Source of the DNA: Streptomyces sp. WAC08241 | Lineage (GTDB): Bacteria; Actinomycetota; Actinomycetes; Streptomycetales; Streptomycetaceae | Direction: 5' to 3' | Length of the DNA: 64,000 bases | Assembly: GCA_007858575.1 (NCBI GenBank) | Contig: CP042279.1 | Span: 1,860,001 to 1,924,000 of the forward strand | In this document: in pieces, positions 19,360-28,952 of the stretch | How positions within the stretch are numbered: position 1 is the stretch's first letter | Layout of the letters: each line of letters begins with the position of its first letter | Made by a program: the position numbers and the translations under genes | Notes under the pieces: model-generated | Seen by the model: only the letters and a program-made list of their open reading frames with translations | What the model was told of the DNA's origin: nothing | Database searches by the model: none

Positions 19360-19977
19360 TCATCGTCCGGGCGGATCCCGGAGCTCGCGGTCGCCGCTGT
19401 CGCGCTGGTGGCCGCGGCGGGCGTCGCGGTCGAAGATGCCCAGGACCTCGCAGGGTCCTCCTTCCGCGCCGATCGCGTGCGGCATCATCGTCGGGAACTC
19501 CGCCGCCTGGTCGGTCTCGATGCGGAAGCGGCGGTTCCCCAGCAGGAGGGTCGCGGTGCCGGACAGGACGACGAGCCATTCCCGCCCCGGGTGCGCGCGC
19601 ATGCGGGAGGGGTTGTCCGGCGGCGGGTCGGTCATCCGCTGGCGTATGACGGTCATGCCCGGCTCGCCCTTGATCGGCCAGCGCATCTGCCCGCGCGTGC
19701 CGTCGATCATCGGGCTGATGACGACGTCGTCGGCGGCGGTCTCCACGAGCTGGTCGAGCGTGGTGTCCAGAGCGCGGGCGAGGACGACCAACTGGTCGAG
19801 GGCCAGACGGCGCTGACCGTTCTCGATGCGGCTGAGGGAGGACTGGCTGAGCCGGGCGCGGGTGGCCAGCTCCTCCAGCGACCAGCCCTGCGCCAGCCGC
19901 AGGGCGCGGATCCGCTTGCGTACCAGACCGTCCAGATCCTCGTCCTCTGCCTCATGGGCAACAGCGTATGCCCTCAC
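19360..19977 (-). CDS. XRE-family regulator with C-terminal cupin
   Basis: An intact protein of 205 residues. The N-terminal helix-turn-helix (about 15-75) reads RKRIRALRLAQGWSLEELAT and RLSQSSLSRIENGQRRLALD. A cupin (about 105-185) follows: MRAHPGREWLVVLSGTATLL and PHAIGAEGGPCEVLGIFDRD. Such regulators sense a small ligand through the cupin and often control the adjacent gene, here probably the methyltransferase 140 bases downstream. The GTG at 19977 is used because no nearer in-frame start precedes the helix-turn-helix. Confidence 0.85.
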   Translation of the reverse strand: MRAYAVAHEAEDEDLDGLVRKRIRALRLAQGWSLEELATRARLSQSSLSRIENGQRRLALDQLVVLARALDTTLDQLVETAADDVVISPMIDGTRGQMRWPIKGEPGMTVIRQRMTDPPPDNPSRMRAHPGREWLVVLSGTATLLLGNRRFRIETDQAAEFPTMMPHAIGAEGGPCEVLGIFDRDARRGHQRDSGDRELRDPPGR

Positions 19978-20671
19978 CGCAACGAGCGGCCGGTGTCCTT
20001 CCCGGCACGGCTACGGGGCGCCGGAGCGGCGCTGGTCGCTTTCCTCGCGGAGGGCGGCGGTGCGGTGGTGAGGGTGCCGACCCGTTCGGCCAGGTCGGGA
20101 TGGAGGGGGCGAGGTGGCGGTGGGTGCGGGCGAGGGGCTCCAGGAGCAGGGCCGGATCGTCGTCCGCGAGGGCTTCGCCCAGGTCGTGCCGGAGGGCGGC
20201 GGGGAGAGCGTCGAGGGCGGTGATCTGACCGGCGAGGCGACGCAGGTCGGCGGCGTTCCCCGGGCCCAGGTAGTAATGGTGCGGTCGGCGGCGCGGCGGT
20301 CGCGGGTGGCCTGGACGCGCTGCTCCCCGGTGGTGCCGGGCTGCCGGGACGCACCCGCAGATAGCGGCGCTCGGCCGCCTGCCGGCTGGTGACCCCGAGG
20401 GGTGGGCGAGCTCGGCCCAACTGGCGCCCGCGTCGCGCGCGGCCTCGATGAGGCCGGGCTCCCAGTGGGCGAGCTGCTCGCGCAGTTCGCGCAGCAACAG
20501 GAGCGCGGCGAGCGCCTCCTCGGAGGAGGTCCCCGAAGGGTCGCCCTGCCCGCCCGGGGCGTCCGGCGCGTCCGCCGCGTCCACGGACCGGGCCTTCCGC
20601 ACGGTTTCGCCCATCGCGGCGAGGGCCGTGAGAGCTGCGTGGAAGGTGACGGGAAGGTCGGCTCCTGTCAT
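19974..20671 (-). CDS. HSP18-type transcriptional regulator
   Basis: The N-terminal part reads ADLPVTFHAALTALAAMGET, then ALAALLLLRELREQLAHWEP and ARDAGASWAELA, followed by a helix-turn-helix-like PLGVTSRQAAERRYLRVRPG. The C-terminal part has LRRLAGQITALDALPAALRH and ALLLEPLARTHRHLAPSHPD. This matches the proteins named HSP18 transcriptional regulator in Streptomyces and is divergent from the HSP20 gene, the conserved arrangement. Frameshifts lie near 20408, 20340 and 20098. The ATG at 20671 has GGAGAGG 11 bases upstream. It likely represses or tunes the small heat-shock gene through the palindromes between them. Confidence 0.75.
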
Positions 20672-20727
20672 GGGACCACATCCTCTCCGCTTGTCGTCAT
20701 TCCGTTGACGAGGGACTTGTCGTCCAT

Positions 20728-20752
20728 CCGTTGACATGTTACAACGGTGTCA
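20728..20752. promoter_or_regulatory. Overlapping palindromes between HSP18 regulator and HSP20 gene
   Basis: CCGTTG-N8-CAACGG (20728-20747) overlaps TGACA-N11-TGTCA (20732-20752). A second copy of CCGTTGAC lies upstream at 20702. A TTGACA at 20731-20736 could be a -35 element for the HSP20 gene. This is the obvious operator for the divergent regulator. Confidence 0.55.
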
Positions 20753-20803
20753 GGTGAAGCGCATTGGCAGTCACTGCCTGATCCCCCTTGGAGGTGTTTC
20801 GCG

Positions 20804-21237
20804 ATGTTGATGCGCACCGACCCGTTCCGCGAGCTCGACCGCCTCACGCAGCAGATGCTGGGCACGAGCGGCACGTGGTCCCGTCCCTCCGCGGTCCCGA
20901 TGGACGCCTACCGCGAGGGCGACGCGTATGTGATCGTCATGGATCTGCCCGGGGTGTCGACGGACGCGATCGACATCGACGTCGAGCGGAACATGCTGAC
21001 GGTCAAGGCCGAGCGCCGACCCGTCCCCAAGGCCGACGACGTCCAGATGGAGCTGTCCGAGCGGCCCTCGGCGTCTTCTCCCGGCAGCTCATGCTGGCCG
21101 ACACCCTCGACACCGAGAAGATCACGGCCGACTACGAGGCCGGCGTCCTCACCCTGCGGATCCCGATCGCCGAGCGCGCGAAGCCCCGCAAGATCGCCAT
21201 CGGCCGCGGCGACGGCCGCAAGCAGATCAGCGGCTGA
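20804..21237 (+). CDS. hsp18: HSP20/alpha-crystallin small heat-shock protein
   Basis: A protein of about 145 residues. The alpha-crystallin domain is clear: [36 protein letters not shown], a [16 protein letters not shown] turn and [20 protein letters not shown], ending with the I-x-I-like KIAIG. It acts as an ATP-independent holdase in the cytoplasm. One frameshift near 21066 breaks the domain centre. The ATG at 20804 follows GGAGG by nine bases. It faces its likely regulator and is followed by two DUF2267 genes, a frequent heat-shock neighbourhood. The symbol is by analogy with the Streptomyces hsp18 locus. Confidence 0.9.
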
Positions 21238-21352
21238 ACCGCCGCGAGGCCGGAGCGGGGACGGAAGCCCGCCTCCCTCCCCGCTCCCCCGTCACCTCTC
21301 CTCGCTCCCGCTCCCCGTCACTCCGCCTCCCCACCCGAAGGAAGGGGCCGTG

Positions 21353-21750
21353 ATGAGACCGCGATGGCACGCGTTCCTCGACCACGTACGGGAACGCGGT
21401 GACTACGACACGCCCGAGGAGGCCGAGCGGGCCGCCCGCGTCGTCCTGGCGCTGCTCGGCGCCCATCTGGTCGGCGACGTGCGGGCCGCGCTCGCCGCCC
21501 GCCTCCCGGAGACCTTCGCCGTCGTCCTGCTCAACCCCTCCAGGCGGCCGAACCGCTCTCGCCGGAACGCTTCGTGCGCGCGACGGCCGCCTGGATCGAG
21601 GGAGCCACCGAGCAGACCGCGGCCTGGGACGTCAGCGCCGTCCTCAGCGTCGTCGCCGACGCCGTCGGCGAGGACCTCACCGGCCAGATGCTGCTCCAGC
21701 TCCCGCCCGGCTACGACCTCCTCTTCGGCCGGCCCCACCTCTCCCGGTGA
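21353..21750 (+). CDS. DUF2267 protein (first copy)
   Basis: About 132 residues: FLDHVRERGDYDTPEEAERA, VLALLGAHLVGDVRAALAAR with LPETFAVVLL, then SVVADAVGEDLTGQMLLQLP and a final GYDLLFGRP. This helical domain of unknown function occurs singly or in pairs with small heat-shock genes. One frameshift near 21540. The ATG at 21353 overlaps a GTG and has AAGGAAGG upstream. Probably in one operon with the HSP20 gene (115-base gap, no hairpin). Confidence 0.85.
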
Positions 21751-21863
21751 GCCCGGCCGCCCCCGGCCCGTCCCGCCCGAACCGGCCCGCCCTGCCCGAA
21801 CCAGTCCACCCCGTCGACCCCCGTCCGCTCCGCCCGGCCCCGCCGGGCCCGAAGAGAACGGCG

Positions 21864-22425
21864 ATGCACACGATCATGACCTTCCCGACCGAGACGACGA
21901 CCCTCTGTCCCCCACGGCCCCCGTGCCCCGGCCCGTGCCGGCGTCGGCACCCGACGCGGTCTCCTACTCCGGCCTGCTCGAACGGGTCCGCCACGAAGGC
22001 GCCTACCCCACCCGCGAGCGGGCCGAGGAGTCCGTGAGCGCCGTCCTCGCGGCCCTGGGGCGACAGCTCGTCGGTGACGAGCGGGTCGAACTCGCCGCCC
22101 GCCTCCCCGTCGAGGCGGCCCTGACCTTCACCGCACAAGTGCCCGCCACCGCCCCCTCACCGGCTGGGAGTTCGTCAAGGACCTGGCCCGGCGCACCGGC
22201 GGCAGCCTCGCCACCACCCGCTGGGACGTCGGCGCCGTCCTCGCCCCCGTCGCCCGGCTGGCCGGTCCCGAACTGGTCGACCGCATCGTCGACCAGCTCC
22301 CCTCCGGCTACGCCCTCCTCTTCGGCAAGGCCGAACTCCGCCCGCCCCGGAGCACGACGCGCACGGCTCCTGCGGCCCGCGCGGTTCGTACGCCACGCCC
22401 CTTCGCGGACCGGGGAGCCGCGTAG
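21864..22425 (+). CDS. DUF2267 protein (second copy)
   Basis: The core repeats that of the preceding gene: YSGLLERVRHEGAYPTRERA, VLAALGRQLVGDERVELAAR, LPVEAALTF, then WDVGAVLAPVARLAGPELVD and QLPSGYALLFGKAEL. It has a longer N-terminal leader rich in Thr and Pro and a basic C-terminal tail. Frameshifts near 21905 and 22160. The shared core shows a local duplication; the two copies differ enough that it is not recent. Function is unknown. Confidence 0.8.
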
Positions 22426-22519
22426 GGCCGCCCCGGGGCGCCGGAAATGTCACCCGAACGAGGGGTGTGGCCGTCCCGCCCCGTTCCGCTGGAGCCGACC
22501 GGGTAAGTATGATCAAGCG

Positions 22520-23054
22520 ATGTCTGACATGACCGAGACCACGCCCGGCTGGCTGTCCACGGACGACCTGGAGATGACCAGGGCCCACATGCCCATCCTG
22601 TACGTCGAGGCCGTGCCCGTGCGCGTGGACGACAGCGGCGAAGTCACCAGCGTCGGCTGCTCCTGCGCATAGGCGCGGACGGAACGATCAGCCGCACCCT
22701 GGTGTCCGGCCGCGTCATGCACCACGAGCGGGTCCGCGACGCGCTGCTGCGCCACCTGGAGAAGGACCTCGGCCCGGTGGCCCTGCCCCGGGTGCCCGCC
22801 TCCCGCAGCCCTTCACCGTCGCCGAGTACTTCCCCACGGCGGGCATCACCCCGTACCACGACCCCCGCCAGCACGCGGTGTCCCTCGCCTACATCGTGCC
22901 GGTGACCGGCGACTGCCGTCCCCGCCAGGACGCCCTCGACCTCGTCTGGTTCAGCCCGCAGGAGGCGGCCTCCCCGGCCGTGCAGGGCGAGATGCCGGGC
23001 GGCCGCGGCGTCCTCCTCAAGCAGGCCCTCGCGCACGTCGGCCACACCTACTGA
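22520..23054 (+). CDS. Nudix-fold family protein (DUF4916-like)
   Basis: About 178 residues: GWLSTDDLEMTRAHMPILYV, VEAVPVRVDDSGEVTSVGLL, RTLVSGRVMHHERVRDALLR, HLEKDLGPVALPRV, a YHDPRQHAVSLAYIVPVTGD block and DALDLVWFSPQEAA. The fold matches Nudix-like hydrolases, but the classic Nudix box is replaced by SGRVMHHERVRDALLRHLEK, which keeps only the helix; hydrolase activity is doubtful. Frameshifts near 22665 and 22803. A long hairpin follows the stop. Confidence 0.75.
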
Positions 23055-23056
23055 GG

Positions 23057-23099
23057 CCGTCCTCCCGCAGCCCCGGGACGGTGGCCGCGGGAGGACGGC
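23057..23099. terminator. Hairpin after the Nudix-like gene
   Basis: A perfect 13-bp stem (GCCGTCCTCCCGC with GCGGGAGGACGGC) starting 3 bases after the stop codon. Confidence 0.75.
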
Positions 23100-23172
23100 A
23101 TCCGGTCCGAACCGGGGCGGGGTACCGCGTGGCACCGCCCCGGTGACGGTCCCGCGCGCTTACGGTGCCCCC

Positions 23173-23570
23173 ATGACGACAGAACCGGAAGGGGACCGGG
23201 CCGGATCGGCCGACGTCCGCGCGGCCCGGGCGGCCATCGAGTCCTATCTGAGCCGTACGGGTCAGGGCGGGAAGCCCCGGAGGACGCCCGGGAAGGCTCC
23301 CCGGAGGACGAGGGCGCGGCCCCGGGCGACCGCCGCATCGACGACGCCACGGCGGAGCGCATCGCCCGCGAGGCCTGGGACGCGGTCCTCGCGGCCACGC
23401 CGCCCCCGCCCGACCCCGGCACCGACCCGGCTCCCGCGCGGGGCGCCCGGGAACCCGCGGAGGTCACCGAACTGCGCGGGCGGGCGATCGCCGTCGCCCG
23501 CGGCCTGCACCGACTCGGCTACCACCTCGACGAGACGCTCCTGCCCGGCCCCGACATGGCCGCCGGTTAG
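23173..23570 (+). CDS. Hypothetical acidic protein
   Basis: About 132 residues after joining two frames at a G run near 23272. The N-terminus MTTEPEGDRAGSADVRAARA is followed by an acidic linker, a helix IDDATAERIAREAWDAVLAA, a Pro-rich spacer and a C-terminal helix RAIAVARGLHRLGYHLDETL. I do not recognise a family. It has no signal peptide or membrane segment and is flanked by hairpins on both sides, so it is a single-gene unit. Confidence 0.6.
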
Positions 23571-23591
23571 TACGGGCCCGCCGACGGCGAA

Positions 23592-23621
23592 GACCGGCCC
23601 ACCGGCAGCAGGGGCCGGTCC
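23592..23621. terminator. Hairpin after the hypothetical gene
   Basis: A 9-bp stem GACCGGCCC/GGGCCGGTC about 22 bases after the stop. Confidence 0.55.
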
Positions 23622-23746
23622 GTTCGGGTGGTCGCAGAACCTTCACACGAGCCGTCGCGCGTCGGACGCCGATCCGGGCACCCGCACGGGGAGCGAGGAA
23701 ACGCGGTTCGGCGAGTCCGACGCGTTCGACGAGGAGGAAATGTGCC

Positions 23747-23992
23747 GTGGTTGCGATCGCCGTCCTGCTGCTCCCCCTGCTGGGAATGCTGCTGTTCCTC
23801 ATGGACCGGGTCGAGGACCGGGTGACGAGTCCGCCGAAGACCTCGCGCCACGCCGGCCGCCACCTCCGGCTGGTCAGGGACCCCGGCCGCCCGGCCGCCC
23901 GGCGCCGTCCGGCGCGGCACCGGTCGGTCCGGGGCGGAGCCGCGTCCGGGAGCGGGACCGCCGCGGGCACCGGACGGGCCGACGCGGCCTGA
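23747..23992 (+). CDS. Small single-pass membrane protein
   Basis: 81 residues from a GTG with GGAGGAA about seven bases upstream. One membrane helix (VAIAVLLLPLLGMLLFLMDR) is followed by an acidic turn VEDRVT and a basic cytoplasmic tail rich in Arg and His. Short proteins with this start occur widely in Streptomyces without known function. It precedes the YihY-type gene in the same direction. Confidence 0.6.
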   Translation: MVAIAVLLLPLLGMLLFLMDRVEDRVTSPPKTSRHAGRHLRLVRDPGRPAARRRPARHRSVRGGAASGSGTAAGTGRADAA

Positions 23993-24034
23993 CGACGTGG
24001 GCTTATGCGCGCCGAGCGGGGGCACCCGCAGGGC

Positions 24035-25142
24035 ATGGTCACATCTCATCACGCAGGAGACGAAGAACGCGGCGACGAGGCCGCGGAGCGCGCGACGCCG
24101 ACGCCCGAGGAGGTCGGGCCGGGACCCGAGGTCGAGCGGCGCGCGCCGGACGCCCCCACCGACCTGAAGGGCCGGTCCTGGCTCGGGGTCCTCAAGGGGT
24201 CGGTGCGGGAGTTCAAGGACGACGAGCTGACGGACCGTGCGGCCGCCCTCACCTACTACGGCATCCTGGCCTCTTCCCGGCCGTCCTGGTGCTCCTCTCG
24301 CTGCTCGGCATCAGCGGGAAGTCGACCACCGACCGGGTGATGGAGAACCTGCGGGAGCTCACCCCGGCCCGGCCCGCGACATGCTGAACAACGCCGTGGA
24401 ACAGCTCCAGGGCAGGCCGGCACGGGCTCGGTCATGGCGATCGTCGGCGTGGTGCTCGCCCTCTGGTCGGCGTCGGGCTACGTGGGGCGTTCATCAGGGC
24501 GGCCAACCAGGTCTACGACATGCCGGAGGGCCGCCCGGTGTGGAAGCTCCTGCCCGTACGGGTCGGGATGACGGCCGTCCTGATGGTCCTCGCGGTCGTC
24601 AGCGCCCTGATCGTGGTGTTCACCGGCACCCTGGCGCGCCAGGCCGGGACCGCGCTCGGCATCGGTGACACCGCGCTGACGGTGTGGTCGATCGCCAAGT
24701 GGCCGGTCCTGGTCCTGCTGGTGTCCGCCATGATCGCGCTGCTGTACGGAGCCAGCCCCAACGCCAAGGTCAAGGGGTGGAAGTGGATCACCCCGGCAGT
24801 TTCCTGGCCCTGCTGATCTGGATGCTCGCCTCCGCCGGGTTCGCGCTGTACGTCAGCCAGTTCGCCTCGTACAACAAGACGTACGGCACCATGGCCGGCG
24901 TCATCGTCTTCCTGGTCTGGCTCTGGATCAGCAACCTCGCCCTGCTCCTGGGGCTGGAGTTCGACGCCGAGACGGTGCGGCAGCGGGCCGTGCTCGGCGG
25001 GATGCCGCCGGACCAGGAGCCGTACACCGAGCCGCGGGACACCCGCGCCTGGGACGAGGAGGACGTGCGCCGGTTCGAGGAGGCCGAGCGGAACGCCGGG
25101 GAGCGGCGGTCGCCCGGTGACGCGCCGGGGAAGCCGGCGTAG
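24035..25142 (+). CDS. YihY/BrkB family membrane protein
   Basis: About 370 residues with six or so helices. Family signs are WLGVLKGSVREFKDDELTDR, AAALTYYGILALFPAVLVLL, AIVGVVLALWSASGYVGAF, RAANQVYDMPEGRPVWKLLP, LYGASPNAKVKGWKWITPG and VIVFLVWLWISNLALLLGLE. The N-terminal 60 and C-terminal 50 residues are charged and cytoplasmic. The family was once called ribonuclease BN but members are membrane proteins of unclear transport role. Frameshifts lie near 24272, 24370, 24415, 24490 and 24800. An in-frame ATG at 24005 is an alternative start. Confidence 0.85.
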
Positions 25143-25217
25143 GGGCGGGGTCCCGATCCCGCTCCGATGGACCGCCCCGGGGTGCATGAACCCTCCGGAA
25201 CCGGTCAGATGCGACGC

Positions 25218-26237
25218 ATGAGGACAGCAGAACGCGGGCCCGCGCCCGGCACCGTCGTCGTGGTCACGGGCGCGTCGAGCGGGATCGGGCGCGCCGTGGC
25301 ACGGGCGTTCGCCACGTGCGGCGCGCGCCTGGTCGTCACCGCCCGCAGCGCGGACGCCCTGGCGGAGGTGGCGCGGGAGTGCACGGCCGCGCACGACCGG
25401 GCCGAGGCGGTGGCCGTCCCCGCCGACGTCACGGACGAGGCCGCGACGGCCCGGGTCGCGCGGGCGGCGCTCGACCGGTACGGCCGGATCGACGTCTGGG
25501 TGAACGCGGCCGGGGTCGGCGTCCTGGGCCGCCTCGACCAGGTGCCGTCGGACGACGTGCGGCGGCTGTGGGAGGTCAACGTCCTGGGCGTGTTCCACGG
25601 GCTGCGGGCGGCGCTGCCCGCGATGCGCCGCCGGGGCCGGGGCGTGATCGTCAACGTCTCGTCCCTGCTCGGGGGCGCCGTCGAGGCGCCCTACCAGGGT
25701 CCCTACGCGGCCTCGAAGGCCGCCCTGATCACCCTCGACGAGGTGCTGCGCCAGGAGCTGGCGCTCTCCGGGGACCACGGGGTCGCCGTCTGCACCGTCC
25801 TTCCGACGGGCGTCGACACCCCGTTCTTCCAGCACGCGGCCAACCGCTCGGGCCGTCGCGTGCGGTCCCTGCCGGCCGTCGCCACCCCCGAGCGGGTCGC
25901 GGCGGCCGTCGTGCGCGCGGCGGTCCGCCCCCGGCGGCGCGTGGCCGTCGGACCGGGCGCGCGGCTCCTGCCGGCCGCCCACGCCCTGGCGCCCGGCCTG
26001 GTGCGGCGCGTGATCCGGCGGCGTACCGAGAAGACGTACTTCGGCGGCCCGGGCACGGCCCCGGACAACGCCGGGATCCTCCACGACCCGTCCGGGGACA
26101 CCGCGGCGGTGTCCGGCGGCCGGCACGCGCGGCTCCGTACGGCGGGGCGCCGGGCCGCCGCCCTGGCCGCCGGGGCCGGAGTGGTGGCCGGTGCCCTCCG
26201 CGTCCGCTCCCGGCGTCCGCTCCAGCTTCCCTCCTGA
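25218..26237 (+). CDS. Short-chain dehydrogenase/reductase
   Basis: An intact SDR of about 340 residues. The Rossmann motif is VVVTGASSGIGRAVARAF, then NAAGVGVLGRLDQ, the catalytic Ser in VIVNVSSLLGG and the YxxxK in GPYAASKAALITL. A C-terminal extension of about 90 residues is Arg-rich and ends with a helix GRRAAALAAGAGVVAGALRV, probably membrane-associated. It should oxidise or reduce an alcohol/ketone with NAD(P). In-frame ATGs at 25209 and 25167 are alternatives. It heads a three-gene set with the SRPBCC protein and the FAD oxidoreductase. Confidence 0.9.
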   Translation: MRTAERGPAPGTVVVVTGASSGIGRAVARAFATCGARLVVTARSADALAEVARECTAAHDRAEAVAVPADVTDEAATARVARAALDRYGRIDVWVNAAGVGVLGRLDQVPSDDVRRLWEVNVLGVFHGLRAALPAMRRRGRGVIVNVSSLLGGAVEAPYQGPYAASKAALITLDEVLRQELALSGDHGVAVCTVLPTGVDTPFFQHAANRSGRRVRSLPAVATPERVAAAVVRAAVRPRRRVAVGPGARLLPAAHALAPGLVRRVIRRRTEKTYFGGPGTAPDNAGILHDPSGDTAAVSGGRHARLRTAGRRAAALAAGAGVVAGALRVRSRRPLQLPS

Positions 26238-26270
26238 CCTCTTTCCGACCTCCCGCCTGACCTTCCTCCC

Positions 26271-26317
26271 GAGTTCCCTCCCGACTTCCCTCCTGACTTC
26301 CCTCCTGACTTCCCTCT
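26271..26317. repeat. 12-bp pyrimidine tandem repeat
   Basis: Four copies of gacttccctcct-type 12-mers between the SDR and SRPBCC genes, inside a wider polypyrimidine stretch 26226-26317. It ends just before the ribosome-binding site of the next gene. Confidence 0.75.
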
Positions 26318-26332
26318 GAGGAGATCGCAGCC

Positions 26333-26793
26333 ATGGCACAGTGGAACTGCTCGTCGAGGCCACGCCCGAGGACGTCTGGTCGGTCCTGAGCGACGGCCGG
26401 CTGTACTCGCGGTTCGTGGTCGGCACCCACGACACGTGGGAGGAGGACGGGAGTGGCCGCCCCGGGCGCCGAGCTGGGATACGTGCTGAAGCTCGGGCCG
26501 AAGTCGTACCGGGGCCGCACCACCTCCCGGATCTGCGAGCCGGGCCGCCGCCTCGAACTGGAGGCGAAGACCGACCTCGGCTCCGCCCGCATCGCCTTCC
26601 GCCTGGTGCCGTGGGGCGGCGACACCCTCGTCATCGTCGACGAGCACCCCTCCGGGGCCCCGCGGCGCGCTGGCACAACACGGCCGTCGACACGCTGACG
26701 CGCTGGCGGCACCGCGGGATGCTGGCACGTCTGGAGGAGCTGGCCGTCGCCCGGGCCCGGGAAGCGGGCCGCGGGCAGGGAGCCCGGCCGTGA
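26333..26793 (+). CDS. SRPBCC-fold (polyketide cyclase/START-like) protein
   Basis: About 153 residues: VELLVEATPEDVWSVLSDGR, YSRFVVGTHDTWEEDG, a block LKLGPKSYRGRTTSRICEPG, LELEAKTDLGSARIAFRLVP, VIVDEHPLRGP and a helix WRHRGMLARLEELAVARARE. SRPBCC proteins hold a hydrophobic ligand in a deep pocket. Frameshifts near 26342, 26455 and 26655. GAGGAG lies nine bases before the ATG. Its TGA overlaps the GTG of the FAD oxidoreductase as GTGA, so the two are translationally coupled. Confidence 0.8.
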
Positions 26794-28363
26794 CGGCGCC
26801 CGACGCGGTGGTCATCGGCGCCGGGCCCAACGGCCTGGTGGCGGCCAACCTCCTCGCCGACGCCGGATGGCACGTCGTCGTCCTGGAGGCCCGGGACGAG
26901 CCGGGCGGGGCCGTGCGCAGCGACCGGGGCGTCCATCCCGACTACGTCCACGACACGTTCAGCGCCTTCTACCCGCTCGCCGCCGCGTCGCCGGTGATCC
27001 GGGACCTGGCGCTCGACCGGTACGGCCTGCGCTGGAGCCACGCCCCGGCCGTCGTGGCCCACCCGCTCGCCGACGGGCGCTGCGCGGTCTCGAACGCGAC
27101 GTCCGCGGGACCGCGGCGTCGACGGCCGGTTTCGCCGCCGGCGACGGCGCGGCCTGGGAGCGGCTGCACCGGCTCTGGCGCGGTGTCGCCGACGACCTGA
27201 TCGGGTGTCTGTTCACCCCGTTCCCGCCGGTGCGGGCGGGGCGCGGCTCCTCGCCCGGACCGGCCCGAACGACGCGCTGCGGCTGCTGCGCACGATGCTC
27301 CTGCCCGCCCGGCGCTTCGGCGAGGAGAACTTCGCGGGCGACGGCGGGAAGCTGCTGATCGCCGGGAACGCGCTCCACGCCGACCTGGGCCCCGAGTCGG
27401 CCCTCGGCGGCGGCTTCGGCTGGCTCATGAGCATGCTCGGTCAGGACCACGGCTTCCCCGTGCCGGTGGGCGGCGCGGGACGGCTCACCGACGCGCTCGT
27501 GGCGCGGCTGCTCGACCGGGGCGGCGAGCTCCGCTGCGGCCACCCCGTGGCGCAGGTCGTGGTCCGCGGCGGGCGGGCGGTCGCCGTCCGCACCGAGGAC
27601 GGCACCGAGGTCCCCGCGCGGCGGGCGGTCCTCGCCGACGTCCCGGCGCCCCTGCTGTACGAGCGGCTCGTCGGCGAGGAGCACCTGCCGCCGCAGCTCC
27701 GCGCCGAGCTGCGCCGCTTCCAGTGGGACTTCTCCACGGTCAAGGTGGACTGGGCGCTCGACCGCCCGATCCCCTGGACCTCCGAGGGCGCGCGGCGCGC
27801 CGGGACCGTGCACGTCGCCGAGGGCATGGACGCGCTCACCCGGTTCGCCGGGCAGATCGCCATGCGGCAGGTGCCGGAGGTGCCGTTCACCGTGCTCGGG
27901 CAGATGACCACGGCGGACCCGAGCCGCTCCCCCGCCGGTACGGAGTCGGCGTGGGCTACACGCACGTCCCGCAGCACATCCGGTCCGACGCCGGGAAGGA
28001 CGGCATCCGCGGGCGCTGGGACGAGCGCGAGAAGGAGGCGATCGCCGACCGCGTCGAGGCGGGCATCGAGCGCCTGGCGCCCGGGTTCCGCGCCACGGTC
28101 CGCGCCCGGCGGGTGCTGGCGCCGCCCGACCTGGAGCGGCTCAATCCGGCCCTGGTGGGCGGAGCCGTCAACCAGGGCACCACCAATCTGCACCAGCAGC
28201 TCGTCTTCCGTCCCGTGCCGGGCACCGGGCGGCCGCGCACCCCGATCCGGGGCTCTACCTCGCCTCCGCCACGGCGCATCCGGGCGGCGGCGTCCACGGG
28301 CCCCCGGCGCCAACGCGGCACGCGCCGCCCTCAGGGGCCCGCACTCCCCGGCGGCGCCGCTGA
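26790..28363 (+). CDS. FAD-dependent oxidoreductase of the phytoene-desaturase type
   Basis: The dinucleotide fold is VVIGAGPNGLVAANLLADAG with VVVLEARDEPGGAVRSD, then DTFSAFYPLAAASPVIRDLA, LLIAGNALHADLGPESALGG, PVGGAGRLTDALVARLLDRG, a THVPQHIRSDAG block and NPALVGGAVNQGTTNLHQQL near the C-terminus. It is about 525 residues and uses FAD to desaturate or isomerise a lipid-like substrate. Frameshifts near 27095, 27235, 27935, 28240 and 28335. With the SDR and SRPBCC partners it suggests processing of a hydrophobic small molecule. The end at 28363 assumes one missing base before ARTPRRRR. Confidence 0.8.
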
Positions 28364-28536
28364 GGCGCCGCACGAGGAGGGACCGCCTCTTCCCGCGCCC
28401 CCGCACACCTCCCCTCATGCGTCCCGCGAGAAGGATCGAGAAGACTTCCGCCGGTGGTGTCGAGATCCCGTGCTCCGCTCCGTCCTGGGGTGAACGCGAC
28501 CACAATGGGTCGCACGCCCTTCGAGGAGAGGTCACG

Positions 28537-28952
28537 ATGGCCAAGTACCTGCTGCTGAAGCACTACCGGGCGCCCCGGACCCGGTCAACGACGTGCCGAT
28601 GGACCGGTGGACGCCGGAGGAGATCTCGGCGCACATGCGGTACATGAACGACTTCGCGGACCGGCTGCGGGAGAGCGGGGAGTTCGTCGACGGCCAGGCG
28701 CTCGCCCCGGAGGGGGCGTGGGTCCGCTACGACGGCGAGGGCCGCCCGCCGGTCACCGACGGCCCGTTCGCCGAGACCAAGGACCTCATCGCCGGCTGGA
28801 TGGTGATCGACGTCGACACCCACGAGCGCGCCGTCGAGCTGGCGGGCGAGCTGTCGGCCGCCCCCGGGGCGGGCGGGAAGCCGATCCACGAGTGGCTGGA
28901 GGTGCGCCCCTTCCTGACCGCTCCTCCCACCACCACGGAGTGGTGCCACTGA
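28537..28952 (+). CDS. DGPF/YCII domain protein, ECF42 partner
   Basis: About 138 residues: MAKYLLLKHYRGAP, MDRWTPEEISAHMRYMNDFA, LRESGEFVDGQAL and the defining motif VTDGPFAETKDLIAGWMVID, ending KPIHEWLEVRPFL. DGPF proteins are the conserved companions of ECF42 sigma factors; some YCII domains are enzymes, but no role is proven for this class. One frameshift near 28572. GAGGAG lies eight bases before the ATG. The TGA shares one base with the sigma factor ATG (TGATG). Confidence 0.9.
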
